A program made the position numbers and the translations under genes. The notes under the pieces are model-generated. The model saw nothing but the letters and a program-made list of their open reading frames with translations. It made no database searches and was not told where the DNA came from. From contig WTGH01000041.1 in assembly GCA_011523655.1 (NCBI GenBank), positions 24,436 to 88,435 of the forward strand: a stretch of 64,000 nt of DNA. The letters run 5' to 3'. This DNA comes from Rhodospirillaceae bacterium (GTDB lineage: Bacteria; Pseudomonadota; Alphaproteobacteria; Bin65). Shown here in pieces: positions 48,126 to 56,975 of the stretch; within the stretch, counting starts at the first letter, position 1, and each line of letters opens with the position of its first letter.

Positions 48126-49355
48126 CTAGCGTTTGTTCCAGGGCCGCATCGGCCAGATCGGCTTGGCGACCGCGGCGAACTCGGGCAGCACGACCAGCGT
48201 CTTGCCGCCGCGGTTCTGCACCGCGCCGCAGGGCACATAGGGCACCTGGCCCTTCTCGTTGAATTTGATGCCGTGGCCGATCGTCGTGTTGTTGCTGATA
48301 TTCGTCGCCCGCAGCGCCGCCTGCAGGTCGGTGTTCTTTGTCGAGCCTGCGCGCTTGAACGCGTCGGCGACGATCAGCATGGCATCGAAGGTATAGCCCT
48401 GGTTCGCCGTGATGCTGCGGCCGGGGAACCTCTTCTGATAGGCGTCGCGCATCTTGCGGGCCATTTCCTTCTTGTAGTCGACCCACGGCACGAGGTTGAC
48501 GACGTCGTCGCCGTATTTGCCGGTCGCCTTGAGATAGGGGTCCTCGTACCAGCCCGGCCCGGTGGACAGGACGCCCATCAGGTCGACGCGCTGGCGCACC
48601 AGCTCCTTGGTGATGGCGATGGCGTCGTTGAGCCGGCTGACCGCCCACAGGGCATCGGGCTTGGCGCCCTTGACCTTGCGCACCTCGGCCGAGAAATCGC
48701 GCCCGTAGGGATCGTAGGGAATCTTTTCGACGATCTTGTAGGGCATCTTGAACTTCGGCGTCAGCGCCATCAACGCGCCGGACAGGCTGGTGCCGAAGGT
48801 GTCGTTGACATGCAGCAGGGCCACGGTCTTGGGCGTCGCGCCGCCCATGGCGAACAGCTTTTTCTGGTTCTTGAACGCATCGCCGACGATCATCGGGCCG
48901 GTCGGGAAATTGCGGAACACCCACTTGTAGCCGAGCTCCGTGAGCTTCGTGACCGCCGCGATATTGACGACCAGCGGAATGTTCTTCTGCTCGCACACCT
49001 GGGCCGCGGCCATGGTCTGGCCGGAATCGAAGGCGCCGACGATAACGTGCGCGCCGGCGTTGATCAGCTTCTCGGCCTGGGCGCGGGCGACGTCCACCTT
49101 GGTCTCGGTATCGCCCAGCATGTATTCCATCTCGGGATAGCCCATGGCGCTGAGCACTTCCGGCGCCACGTCCGCGCCGCGCTGGCAATCGATGCCGATC
49201 TGCGCCTGCGGTCCCGACCTCGGCAGCAGGATGCCGACCTTGATCTTGCTCGCTGCCAGACCGTGACGCAGCGGGACGGCCGCGGCGACGGCGCCGGCGC
49301 CCGCGCCGGCCAGAACGGTGCGGCGGCTCACCGCCGATGTTTTCTTCGTCGTCAT
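48126..49355 (-). CDS. Periplasmic binding protein of the Liv (branched-chain amino acid) type, Tat-exported
   Basis: A 409-residue binding protein. The N-terminus KKTSAVSRRTVLAGAGAGA VAAAVPL is a twin-arginine export signal. The mature protein has KIKVGILLPRSGPQAQIG, INAGAHVIVGAFDSGQTMAAA and the usual two-lobe Leu/Ile/Val-binding pattern. ATG 49355 is preceded by AGGGAGG. It is first in the liv operon; the ligand could be a branched-chain amino acid, an amide or an aromatic acid. Divergent from the aldehyde dehydrogenase, whose product could be related. Confidence 0.9.
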   Translation of the reverse strand: MTTKKTSAVSRRTVLAGAGAGAVAAAVPLRHGLAASKIKVGILLPRSGPQAQIGIDCQRGADVAPEVLSAMGYPEMEYMLGDTETKVDVARAQAEKLINAGAHVIVGAFDSGQTMAAAQVCEQKNIPLVVNIAAVTKLTELGYKWVFRNFPTGPMIVGDAFKNQKKLFAMGGATPKTVALLHVNDTFGTSLSGALMALTPKFKMPYKIVEKIPYDPYGRDFSAEVRKVKGAKPDALWAVSRLNDAIAITKELVRQRVDLMGVLSTGPGWYEDPYLKATGKYGDDVVNLVPWVDYKKEMARKMRDAYQKRFPGRSITANQGYTFDAMLIVADAFKRAGSTKNTDLQAALRATNISNNTTIGHGIKFNEKGQVPYVPCGAVQNRGGKTLVVLPEFAAVAKPIWPMRPWNKR

Positions 49356-49459
49356 TTGTTCCTCCCTCGTGCAAGGCAATTCCCGGACGAATTGAGTGTA
49401 TCCGGTCGCCTCTGGTAGGTCTATAGACCGGCGACGGACGCGGGACAGGAGGAAACCGG

Positions 49460-50890
49460 ATGTCGGATCGCGACCTGCGCGCCTTCTTCATCGGCGGCGA
49501 ATGGGTGCAGCCGGACAGCACCGCGGAATTTCCCGTCCTCAATCCCGCGACCGAAGCGCGGATCGGCACGATCGTGCTCGGCAACGAGGCCGACGTGAAC
49601 CGCGCCGTCGCCGCCGCCGCCGCCGCGTTCGAGGGCTATTCGCGGACGACGAAGGCGGAGCGGCTGGCGCTCCTGAAGCGGCTGCTGGCGGAATCGGCCG
49701 CCCGGCTGGAAGACCTAGCCCGGGCGATGACCGCCGAGATGGGCGCGCCGATCACCATGTCGCGCGAGGCGCAGGCCGATGCCGCGGTCGGCCATCTCAA
49801 GGCCTTCATCGAGGCGCTGGAGAAGCAGGAGGAGCGCGAGACCCTGCCGAACGGCGAAATCCTGGTGCGCGAGCCGATCGGGGTGTGCGGGCTGATCACG
49901 CCGTGGAACTGGCCGATCTACCAGATCGCGCTCAAGGTCATTCCGGCGCTCGCGGCCGGCTGCACCTGCGTCCTGAAGCCGTCGGAGCACACGCCCCTGT
50001 CGGCAGTCCTTTATGCCGAGATCATCGATGCGGCCGGGTTCCCGCCCGGCGCCTTCAACCTGATCCAGGGCGAAGGGCCGGTCGCCGGCGCCGCCCTGTC
50101 GCGCCATCCGGACGTCCAGATGATGTCGTTCACCGGTTCGACCCAGGCCGGCGTCGCGGTGACGAAGGACGCAGCCGACACCGTGAAGCGGGTGACGCTG
50201 GAACTGGGCGGCAAGTCGCCCAACCTCGTCTTCGCCGACTGCGACCTCGAGGAAAGGGTCGCGAATTCGGTGATGGAATGCTTCTACAACACCGGCCAGT
50301 CCTGCGACGCGCCGACCCGGATGCTGGTCGAGCGCGGCTGCTACGAGGAGGCGAAGGCGATCGCGAAGGCCGCAGCAGAGGCCACGGTCGTCGGCGATCC
50401 CGGCGAGGAGGGCGAGCGCCTCGGCCCGCTGTTCGACCGCATCCAGTTCGACCGGGTTCAGGCGCTGATCCGCACGGGGATCGAGGAGGGCGCGACCCTG
50501 CTGACCGGCGGGCCCGGCCGGCCCGAGGGTCTGGAGACCGGCTGGTATGTCCGGCCCACCGTGTTCTGCGACGTGCGCAACGACATGACGATCGCGCGCC
50601 GGGAAATCTTCGGCCCCGTGCTGGCGATGATGCCGTTCGACGACGAGGACGAGGCCGTCGCGATCGCCAACGACACGCCCTACGGCCTCGCCGCCTTCGT
50701 CCAGACCGGCGATGCCAAACGGGCGGAGCGCGTCGCGGCGCGGTTGCGCGCCGGCGCCGTCCATATCAACGGCGGCGTGTATCAATACGGTTCGCCGTTC
50801 GGAGGCTACAAGCAATCCGGCGTCGGCCGCGAAGGCGGCATCTGGGGGCTGGAGGATTATCAGGAAACGAAAATCCTGCATTTTCCCTAA
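49460..50890 (+). CDS. NAD(P)-dependent aldehyde dehydrogenase
   Basis: A 476-residue enzyme with the ALDH fold. General base Glu248 (TLELGGKSP), catalytic Cys282 (NTGQSCDAPTRMLV), nucleotide-site FTGSTQAG and the REPIGVCGLITPWNWP segment. The nucleophile motif has CDAP rather than CxAP-type GQxCxA, still in line with the family. ATG 49460 has an AGGAGGAAA site. Divergent from the liv operon. Substrate unknown; it belongs to the broad group that includes aryl and aliphatic aldehyde dehydrogenases. Confidence 0.93.
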   Translation: MSDRDLRAFFIGGEWVQPDSTAEFPVLNPATEARIGTIVLGNEADVNRAVAAAAAAFEGYSRTTKAERLALLKRLLAESAARLEDLARAMTAEMGAPITMSREAQADAAVGHLKAFIEALEKQEERETLPNGEILVREPIGVCGLITPWNWPIYQIALKVIPALAAGCTCVLKPSEHTPLSAVLYAEIIDAAGFPPGAFNLIQGEGPVAGAALSRHPDVQMMSFTGSTQAGVAVTKDAADTVKRVTLELGGKSPNLVFADCDLEERVANSVMECFYNTGQSCDAPTRMLVERGCYEEAKAIAKAAAEATVVGDPGEEGERLGPLFDRIQFDRVQALIRTGIEEGATLLTGGPGRPEGLETGWYVRPTVFCDVRNDMTIARREIFGPVLAMMPFDDEDEAVAIANDTPYGLAAFVQTGDAKRAERVAARLRAGAVHINGGVYQYGSPFGGYKQSGVGREGGIWGLEDYQETKILHFP

Positions 50891-50938
50891 GCCGGCGCTG
50901 CTGCTCGCCGAACCGCAGAGCGTTATTCGAAACCGTCC

Positions 50939-52801
50939 ATGGCCGATCTGCAACGCCGCGATCCGACACCCGATACGCCCGCCACGGAGGATTCCGGGCG
51001 GTGGCGGCTGTCGATGTCGTCGATCCTGAGTCTCAGTTTCGGTTCGCTGATCGCCGCGGCGCTGTTGCTCGTCCTGGGCTTCACCATCGTCGGCGCGACC
51101 CGAAATACTGTCAATCTGCTGCGCGAACGCGCGGAACTCGGCATTTCCCTGATTGCAAAGGAGGTCGATACCCATCTCCAGGCAGCCGGGAACCAGGCGT
51201 CGTTCGTCGCCGATATGATCGAGAGCGGACGGATCGACGTCGCGGACCGGGACCGGCTGGCGACTCTGATGTTCGGCGCGATGGCGGCCGATCCGGCGAT
51301 CGGCGCCATCGCATTTGTCTTTCCCGACGGCGAAGCCGAAGTCGTCGACCGGCTGGCCGATCCGGCGCGGCACTACAGGGCGCAGCTCGGCTCGGACCCG
51401 CTGGTTCGACGCGGCCTCCGGTACGGACGGAGCAATGTCCGGCCCGTCTGGCTGCCGCCGGCCTATCGGCCGGACATCGAACGGACGATCCTCACCCTGG
51501 AGCGGCCGATCCGGCGAAACGGAGAGTTTCTCGGCGTGCTGGCGTCGGTCGTCAGCGTCGGCAGCCTGTCCGAGCGCCTGAAGACCGCCTTCGGGACTCT
51601 CGGAAGCAACGTCTTCGTGCTCTACGGCAAGGACAGGGTTCTCGCCCACAGTCTGATGGCGACGGGGTATCCCGGTCTGACGGTCGAGACTCCGCTGCCC
51701 CCGGTCGCCGGCTTCGAAGATCCGGTTCTCGCAGCGATGTGGGACTCCGCTTCGATCCGGCCGTTGAGAATCGATCTCGATCCGCCCTTGCAGGGACACG
51801 CAGCCGAAATCGACGGCGCCGATCACGTCTTCGTCTACAGGAAGATCGAGTCCTATACCGCCGTGCCGATCTATGCCGGCGCTCATTTCAGGAGCGCGGT
51901 CGTCGCCGGCGAACTCGAACGGTTGCGCGATGCCATCATTGTCGGGATCGCGGCAATCGCCGCCTCGATCCTCCTCGCCGTCTTCATCGGGCGACGTCTG
52001 TCCCGTCCGGTGATGCGCCTGTCCGCGGCCGCCCGGTTGATCGGCCAGATGAACCTTGACGACATCCGCGAGCTGCCGCCCAGCCGGGTGCGCGAACTCG
52101 ATCAGCAATCGAGCGCCTTCAACGCCATGAACGGCGCGTTGCGGTGGTTCCAGGCCTACGTTCCGCGGGCGCTGGTGCGCCAGCTGCTCAGCGCGGGAAA
52201 CCTGGCCGGCCTGGAATCGGACCGGCGCAACGTCACCGTGATGTTCACCGATATCGCCGGATACTCCACGATATCGGAAGGCAAGAGCGCCACCGAGATC
52301 GCCGCCCTGCTCAACCGGCACTTTTCCATCCTGACCGAGGAAATCGAGGCCGAAGGCGGCACCGTCGACAAGTTCATCGGCGACAGCGTCATGGCGTTCT
52401 GGGGCGCGCCGGAAAAGCAGAAGGACCGCGCCGTCCATGCCTGCCGCGCGGCGCTGGCGATCCGGAGCCGCATCGCCGCGGACAACGACCAGCGCGCCGC
52501 CGCCGGCGAGCCGCCCGTCCGGGTGCGCATCGGCATCCAGTCCGGCGAGGCGACGGCCGGAAACATCGGCAGCCGGAGCCGGCTCAACTACACGGTGATT
52601 GGCGATACCGTGAACATCGCCCAGCGGCTGGAACAGCTCGGCAAGCAGGTGTCGCCCGATGACGAGGTCGCCATCGTCGTCGGCGCGGCGACGGCCGCCG
52701 ACGCCGGCGCGGCCTTCGCCTTCGAGCCGGTCGGCGAAATGGCGGTCAAGGGCCGCACCGCGCCTGTGGAGGTCTACCGGCTGCTGAGCACGGAGGATTG
52801 A
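50939..52801 (+). CDS. Membrane-bound class III nucleotide cyclase with extracytoplasmic sensor
   Basis: A 620-residue protein: first membrane helix about 28-52, periplasmic Cache-like sensor about 55-325, second helix about 332-350, HAMP-like linker 350-405, and a class III cyclase domain from about 425. Catalytic features: metal Asp438 (TDIAGYST), Lys478 (VDKFIGDSV, adenine-selecting) and Asp482, Asp556/Asn559 and Arg563 in YTVIGDTVNIAQRL. Lys478 points to adenylate cyclase. cAMP made here would act on CRP-type regulators. Follows the aldehyde dehydrogenase by 48 bases. Confidence 0.92.
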   Translation: MADLQRRDPTPDTPATEDSGRWRLSMSSILSLSFGSLIAAALLLVLGFTIVGATRNTVNLLRERAELGISLIAKEVDTHLQAAGNQASFVADMIESGRIDVADRDRLATLMFGAMAADPAIGAIAFVFPDGEAEVVDRLADPARHYRAQLGSDPLVRRGLRYGRSNVRPVWLPPAYRPDIERTILTLERPIRRNGEFLGVLASVVSVGSLSERLKTAFGTLGSNVFVLYGKDRVLAHSLMATGYPGLTVETPLPPVAGFEDPVLAAMWDSASIRPLRIDLDPPLQGHAAEIDGADHVFVYRKIESYTAVPIYAGAHFRSAVVAGELERLRDAIIVGIAAIAASILLAVFIGRRLSRPVMRLSAAARLIGQMNLDDIRELPPSRVRELDQQSSAFNAMNGALRWFQAYVPRALVRQLLSAGNLAGLESDRRNVTVMFTDIAGYSTISEGKSATEIAALLNRHFSILTEEIEAEGGTVDKFIGDSVMAFWGAPEKQKDRAVHACRAALAIRSRIAADNDQRAAAGEPPVRVRIGIQSGEATAGNIGSRSRLNYTVIGDTVNIAQRLEQLGKQVSPDDEVAIVVGAATAADAGAAFAFEPVGEMAVKGRTAPVEVYRLLSTED

Positions 52802-52985
52802 TCCGCGCCGCCGCGTTCCGCAGATCTGTGCAGGCAGGCAGCCGGACCTTGCCGAAAATGTGTGCGTGCAATCAATCGGCCGGGCCCTTACACTCCGAAG
52901 CGTCGATCCTGAGCTGAAGAGCGGCGGTCGGCGTCTGCATCCGGCGCAGGATTCGGCCCATAGCGCTTATCTGTGGGAGGGAGCC

Positions 52986-54008
52986 ATGCGCGCAATTCAT
53001 TTGTCCGGAATTTCAATTTTGGCCTCGGCCGGGGTGTTGGCGGCAAGCCTTGGCGCGCCGGCGGCGGCGAAGGAGGCCGAGCTGCGCTTCGTCTCCAACT
53101 GGGGCAAGAACCTCTATTCGGTGAAACGCACCATCGAGTGGTCCGAGGAATTCAACAAGAGCGCCGCGGCAAAGGCGGCGAAGATCAGCATCAAGTATAT
53201 CGGCGGGCGCGAGGTGACGCCGCCGTTGCAACAGCTGACCGCGCTGCGCAAGGGCGTGTTCGACATGCTGTTCGGCGCCGCCGGCTACTATCTCGGCGCT
53301 GTGCCGGAGTCCTTCGCCATCTACGGCTCCAAGATCACGCCGATGGAGGCGCGTAAGAATGGCGGCCTCGCGCTGCTCAACCGCATCTATCGCAAGAAGG
53401 CCAACGCCCATGTGCTCGGCTGGGTCGCCGGCGGGGTCGGCGTCAACCTGTGGCTGAAGAAGAAGCCCAAGGTCAAGGCCGACGGCACGCCGGACCTGAG
53501 CGGGATGAAGATCCGCGGCATCGCCGGCCTGCACCGGGAATGGCTCAAGGCCATGGGCGCGACCCAGATCAGCGTCCCGGCGCCCGGCATCTACAACGCG
53601 CTCGAGCGCAACCTTGTCGACGGCGCCGCCTGGCCCGGCCTGGGCATTATGGGCTTCGGCTTCCAGAAGTTCGTCAACTTCCGGGTCGACCCGATGGTCT
53701 GGCAGTTCGACAACCTGATCTGGATCAATCTCGACAAGTGGAATTCGCTGACCCAGGCGCAGCGCGACGCCCTGACGACGTCCGTTATCGCCTACGAGCC
53801 GATTGCGCACGTCTTTTACGAAAAGCTGGTCGCCGAGCGCTGGGCCAAGCTGGGCGAACAGGGGGTCAAGTCGTTCGAACTGACCGGCGCGGCAGCCCGG
53901 CGCTACATCGCGGCGGCCGAAAAGGTGCAGTGGGACCAGGTAAAGAAGCTGGCGCCGAACGAATACGACGAGCTGCGCAAGAAGTTCCCGCCGTCGCCGG
54001 TCAACTAG
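52986..54008 (+). CDS. TRAP transporter periplasmic binding protein (DctP type)
   Basis: A 340-residue exported protein. Signal ISILASAGVLAASLGAPAAA, then the mature start ELRFVSNWGKNLYSVKRTIEWS. LRKGVFDMLFGAAGYYLG, SGMKIRGIAGLHREWLKAMG and the DNLIWINLDKWNSL segment fit DctP-like proteins. ATG 52986 has GGGAGG. First of three TRAP genes; the Arg in GMKIRGIAG is where DctP proteins often bind a carboxylate, so the ligand is likely a small organic acid. Confidence 0.9.
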   Translation: MRAIHLSGISILASAGVLAASLGAPAAAKEAELRFVSNWGKNLYSVKRTIEWSEEFNKSAAAKAAKISIKYIGGREVTPPLQQLTALRKGVFDMLFGAAGYYLGAVPESFAIYGSKITPMEARKNGGLALLNRIYRKKANAHVLGWVAGGVGVNLWLKKKPKVKADGTPDLSGMKIRGIAGLHREWLKAMGATQISVPAPGIYNALERNLVDGAAWPGLGIMGFGFQKFVNFRVDPMVWQFDNLIWINLDKWNSLTQAQRDALTTSVIAYEPIAHVFYEKLVAERWAKLGEQGVKSFELTGAAARRYIAAAEKVQWDQVKKLAPNEYDELRKKFPPSPVN

Positions 54009-54054
54009 GCCGGTCAACTGGACAGCGGAGCAACGCCGACGCCTTGCAGCGGGC

Positions 54055-54570
54055 GTGCGCCACCTCGTCCGGCTCTATGACAGGCTGATCGTGGCGCTGG
54101 CGGCCGTCGCCGGCGCCATGCTCGCCGGCGTGTTCGTCATGATCGTCTACGACGTGACGGTGCGCGCGCTCGGCTACCAGCCGCCGGCGCATACCAGCGC
54201 GCTCAGCGAATACGCCATGCTCTACATGACCCTGCTGGCCGCGCCCTGGGTGCTGCGCAAGAAGGGCCATGTGTTCGTGGAATTCCTGGCCGGTAGCCTG
54301 CCGGGACAGGTGCGCCGGGGCCTCCGGCGGAGTATTTATGTGCTCTGCATCGTCGTCTGCCTGGGCCTCGCCTATTACGGCCTGCGCGCGGCGCTCGACT
54401 ACTGGGAGCGCGGCGAGCTCGACATCCGGTCCATCGTGATCGCCAAATGGGCGTTCTATGCGCCCCTGCCGGTCGGCTTTTTCCTGTGCGCCGTCGAGTT
54501 CGGCCGATTCCTTATCGGCGTTGACGATATGTACGACCGCGGGCCGGACATCGATACGGAAGGCATCTGA
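54055..54570 (+). CDS. TRAP transporter small membrane subunit (DctQ type)
   Basis: A 171-residue protein with four membrane helices: LIVALAAVAGAMLAGVFVMI, YAMLYMTLLAAPWVLRKKGHVFVE, IYVLCIVVCLGLAYYGLRAAL and AFYAPLPVGFFLCAVEF. The KKGHVFVEFL loop is typical of DctQ. The start is a GTG at 54055 after the gap from dctP. Forms the membrane complex with the following DctM. Confidence 0.92.
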   Translation: MRHLVRLYDRLIVALAAVAGAMLAGVFVMIVYDVTVRALGYQPPAHTSALSEYAMLYMTLLAAPWVLRKKGHVFVEFLAGSLPGQVRRGLRRSIYVLCIVVCLGLAYYGLRAALDYWERGELDIRSIVIAKWAFYAPLPVGFFLCAVEFGRFLIGVDDMYDRGPDIDTEGI

Positions 54571-54577
54571 CAGGCCG

Positions 54578-55888
54578 ATGGAGTGGTACTGGACCGCCGC
54601 CATCGCCATCGGCCTCATCGTGCTGCTGATGGGGCTGTCCGTCCCGGTCGCCATCGCCTTCTTCACCGTCAGCGCCCTCGGCGCCCTCTGGGTTTCCGGC
54701 GAACCGGGGCTGGAGCAGATCGCCGTCAATGCGCCGGCGTCGATCTCCTCTTACGCCTTCGTCCCGATCCCGCTTTTTCTCTTGATGGGAGAACTCTTTT
54801 TCCACACCGGGGTCGCCCGCCGGGTCTTCGACGCCTTCGACGCGCTGTTCGGCCGGCTGCCCGGCCGGCTCTCCTATGTGACGGTGGCGAGCGGCACCGC
54901 CTTCGCGGCGCTCTCCGGCAACTCGATGGGCAATACGGCGATGCTCGGCTCGCTGCTGGTGCCGGAAATGACCCGGCGGGGCTACAAGAAACACATGTCG
55001 ATGGGCCCGATCCTCGGGGTCGGCGGACTGGCGATGATCATCCCGCCGTCGGGCCTGGGCGTGCTGCTCGGCAGCCTCGCCATGATCGATATCGGCAAGC
55101 TGCTGATCGCCGGCGTCTTTCCCGGCCTGATCCTGGCCGCCCTCTATGCCCTGCTGATCACCATCCAGGTCCGGATCGACCCGGAGGCGGCGCCGCAATA
55201 CGAGGTTGTGCCCGTTTCGCTCGGCCGCAAGCTCCTGCTGATCGCGAGCCAGCTCCTGCCGATGGGCGTCGTCATCTTCGCCGTGATCGGGCTGATCGTG
55301 CTCGGCATCGCCACGCCGGAGGAGTCCGCGGCCTTCGGCGTGCTCGGCGTGCTGGTGCTGGCCGCCGTCTTCCGCACGCTCACGCTGCGCGCCGTGATCC
55401 GGGCGCTGACCGGCGCGCTGCGCGTCACCTGCATGGTGCTCTTCGTCGTCATCGCCTCCTACGCCTTCACGCAGATCCTCGCGTTGTCGGGCGCGACGCG
55501 CACCCTGGTCGATTCGGTGGCGACGATCGAACTGGCTCCGCTGCTCCTGCTGCTGGTCATGTTCCTGATCCTGCTCGTCATGGGCATGTTCATGGACGTG
55601 GTCTCGATCATGCTGCTGACGATCCCGATCTTCTTCCCGCTGGCGCAGTCGCTCGGCTACAACCCGGTCTGGTTCGGCCTCGTCATGCTGCTCACCCTGG
55701 AGATCAGCATGGTCACGCCGCCCTTCGGGCTCGGCCTGTTCGTCATGCTGGGCGTCGCGCCGCGGGGCACGACGCTGGGAGACGTCGCGAAGGCCGCCGC
55801 GCCCTACGTCGTCTGCGACCTGATCCTCTTCGTCCTGCTGGTCGTGTTTCCGTCCATCGCCCTGTTCCTGCCCGGCCTGATGGAATGA
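54578..55888 (+). CDS. TRAP transporter large membrane subunit (DctM type)
   Basis: A 436-residue carrier with about 12 helices. Family marks: IPLFLLMGELFFHTGVARR, GTAFAALSGNSMGNTAMLGS, GVGGLAMIIPPSGLGVLLG (IPPS substrate loop), FMDVVSIMLLTIPIFFPLA and VTPPFGLGLFVMLGVAP. ATG 54578 has no strong ribosome site and starts 7 bases after the dctQ stop, so translation is probably coupled. Sodium-driven uptake using the binding protein upstream. Confidence 0.95.
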   Translation: MEWYWTAAIAIGLIVLLMGLSVPVAIAFFTVSALGALWVSGEPGLEQIAVNAPASISSYAFVPIPLFLLMGELFFHTGVARRVFDAFDALFGRLPGRLSYVTVASGTAFAALSGNSMGNTAMLGSLLVPEMTRRGYKKHMSMGPILGVGGLAMIIPPSGLGVLLGSLAMIDIGKLLIAGVFPGLILAALYALLITIQVRIDPEAAPQYEVVPVSLGRKLLLIASQLLPMGVVIFAVIGLIVLGIATPEESAAFGVLGVLVLAAVFRTLTLRAVIRALTGALRVTCMVLFVVIASYAFTQILALSGATRTLVDSVATIELAPLLLLLVMFLILLVMGMFMDVVSIMLLTIPIFFPLAQSLGYNPVWFGLVMLLTLEISMVTPPFGLGLFVMLGVAPRGTTLGDVAKAAAPYVVCDLILFVLLVVFPSIALFLPGLME

Positions 55889-55926
55889 TCGGGCGGCGGA
55901 CGGGCGCGCGCCGCCCGATCATTCCA
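55881..55926. terminator. 18-base-pair perfect inverted repeat between convergent genes
   Basis: TGGAATGATCGGGCGGCG (55881-55898) is the exact complement of CGCCGCCCGATCATTCCA (55909-55926), with a 10-base loop. It includes the dctM stop and lies just before the end of the convergent unknown gene. No T run follows, so it may be a Rho-assisted or bidirectional barrier and not a canonical intrinsic terminator. Confidence 0.65.
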
Positions 55927-55935
55927 TGAGGCCGG

Positions 55936-56508
55936 TCAATCCGCTTCGAGCAGCAACGAAGCCGCCGCCGTCCAGTCCGGCTTGAAGCCGAGAATTGCCA
56001 CGTCGTCGGAGAGCCGGGTGTTGAACAGCCGGTTGTGCCAGAGGGTGTTGCGGTAGGCCGGCTCGTCCGGCGCCATCGCGCGCACCGCGCAGGGCAGGCG
56101 CCAGGTCTGGCTGAACTGGCGGAAATCGAGTCGGCAGGCCCCGACGCCGACAAGCAGCGCCGCGAGCCGGGATTCCGGCAGGAACAGCGCCGTCATCTCG
56201 TCGGAAAAGCGGTTTGCGCGGTGGTAATGGGTCGACTGCAGGAAGGTCAGCCCCTTCTGGTAGACCTCGTTGGGGTCGTGGTTCTTCCTGACCTGGAATT
56301 CGAAGAAATCCGTGCTTTCTTCCGGGTCGTTGCGCACCAGCAGGACGATTGTGCCCTCGGAGAGCGTCCGCCCGTCCGCCGCCAGGATTCTCGGCCGCAT
56401 GCCCTCGGCCGGCCGGCCGCCGTCCTCGCGCATGGCGATCTGGCGGATGCGGCACTGCCAGGTGAGAAACTGTTGGCGCAGGGTTTCGGGGGTCACGATA
56501 TCGGACAT
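55936..56508 (-). CDS. Conserved protein of unknown function
   Basis: A 190-residue soluble protein starting MSDIVTPETLRQQFLTWQCRIRQIAMR. It has well-mixed composition, a good ATG start and several sections that look structured (EGTIVLLVRNDPEESTDFFEF QVRKNHDPNEVYQKGLTFLQS and RLAALLVGVGACRLDFRQFSQTWRLPC). I do not recognise a domain. It is followed by an inverted repeat and lies between the TRAP carrier and the PIN gene. Neither a signal nor a membrane helix is seen. Confidence 0.78.
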   Translation of the reverse strand: MSDIVTPETLRQQFLTWQCRIRQIAMREDGGRPAEGMRPRILAADGRTLSEGTIVLLVRNDPEESTDFFEFQVRKNHDPNEVYQKGLTFLQSTHYHRANRFSDEMTALFLPESRLAALLVGVGACRLDFRQFSQTWRLPCAVRAMAPDEPAYRNTLWHNRLFNTRLSDDVAILGFKPDWTAAASLLLEAD

Positions 56509-56528
56509 GTTTCGACAGCAGACAGCGA

Positions 56529-56975
56529 TCAGCCGATACCGGTCCAGAGTTCGGCCGCCACGTATCTGGACAGATGCTTCGGATTGGTTGTGGCGACGAT
56601 CACGTCCGTTCGCTCCAGGTTTGCCGCCTGTGCCGCCAGGATCACGTCGGCGTCGAGCGCCGGGTCGGGCGCCGTGGGCCGTCCTTGCTGGCGCGCCTCG
56701 GCCCAGAACGCTGCAGCCCTGCGCATCGCTGCAGTCTCGATCGGAAGAAATTCGACCTGCCCGATAAAGGCATCGAGGCGCGCAATGCCCGCAGTGCGGC
56801 GCGCCCTGATGAGTTCCCGACGCACTTCATAGTCTGCGATTTCGGGAACCACTACCGACGAGCCGCTGCCGATCGCGTCCACGACCCAACGCCCGCAGGC
56901 AGCGGCGAGCGGCGACGCGCCGGGATTCGTGACCAATCCGAGGGGCCCGCTGTCGAGCAGGATGGTGCGGCTCAC
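56529..56975 (-). CDS. PIN-domain ribonuclease (VapC-like)
   Basis: A 148-residue PIN protein. Acidic residues of the active site appear in ILLDSGPLG (Asp8), PEIADYEVRREL (Glu), and LDADVILAAQAAN (Asp); the last region VIVATTNPKHLSRY has Asn where many PIN proteins have Asp. The start is a GTG at 56975, overlapping the stop of the upstream glycosylase-fold gene by the four-base GTGA, so both are translated together. Toxin-type PIN proteins cut tRNA or mRNA and are normally paired with a small antitoxin encoded just upstream; here the upstream partner is much larger. Confidence 0.82.
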   Translation of the reverse strand: MSRTILLDSGPLGLVTNPGASPLAAACGRWVVDAIGSGSSVVVPEIADYEVRRELIRARRTAGIARLDAFIGQVEFLPIETAAMRRAAAFWAEARQQGRPTAPDPALDADVILAAQAANLERTDVIVATTNPKHLSRYVAAELWTGIG

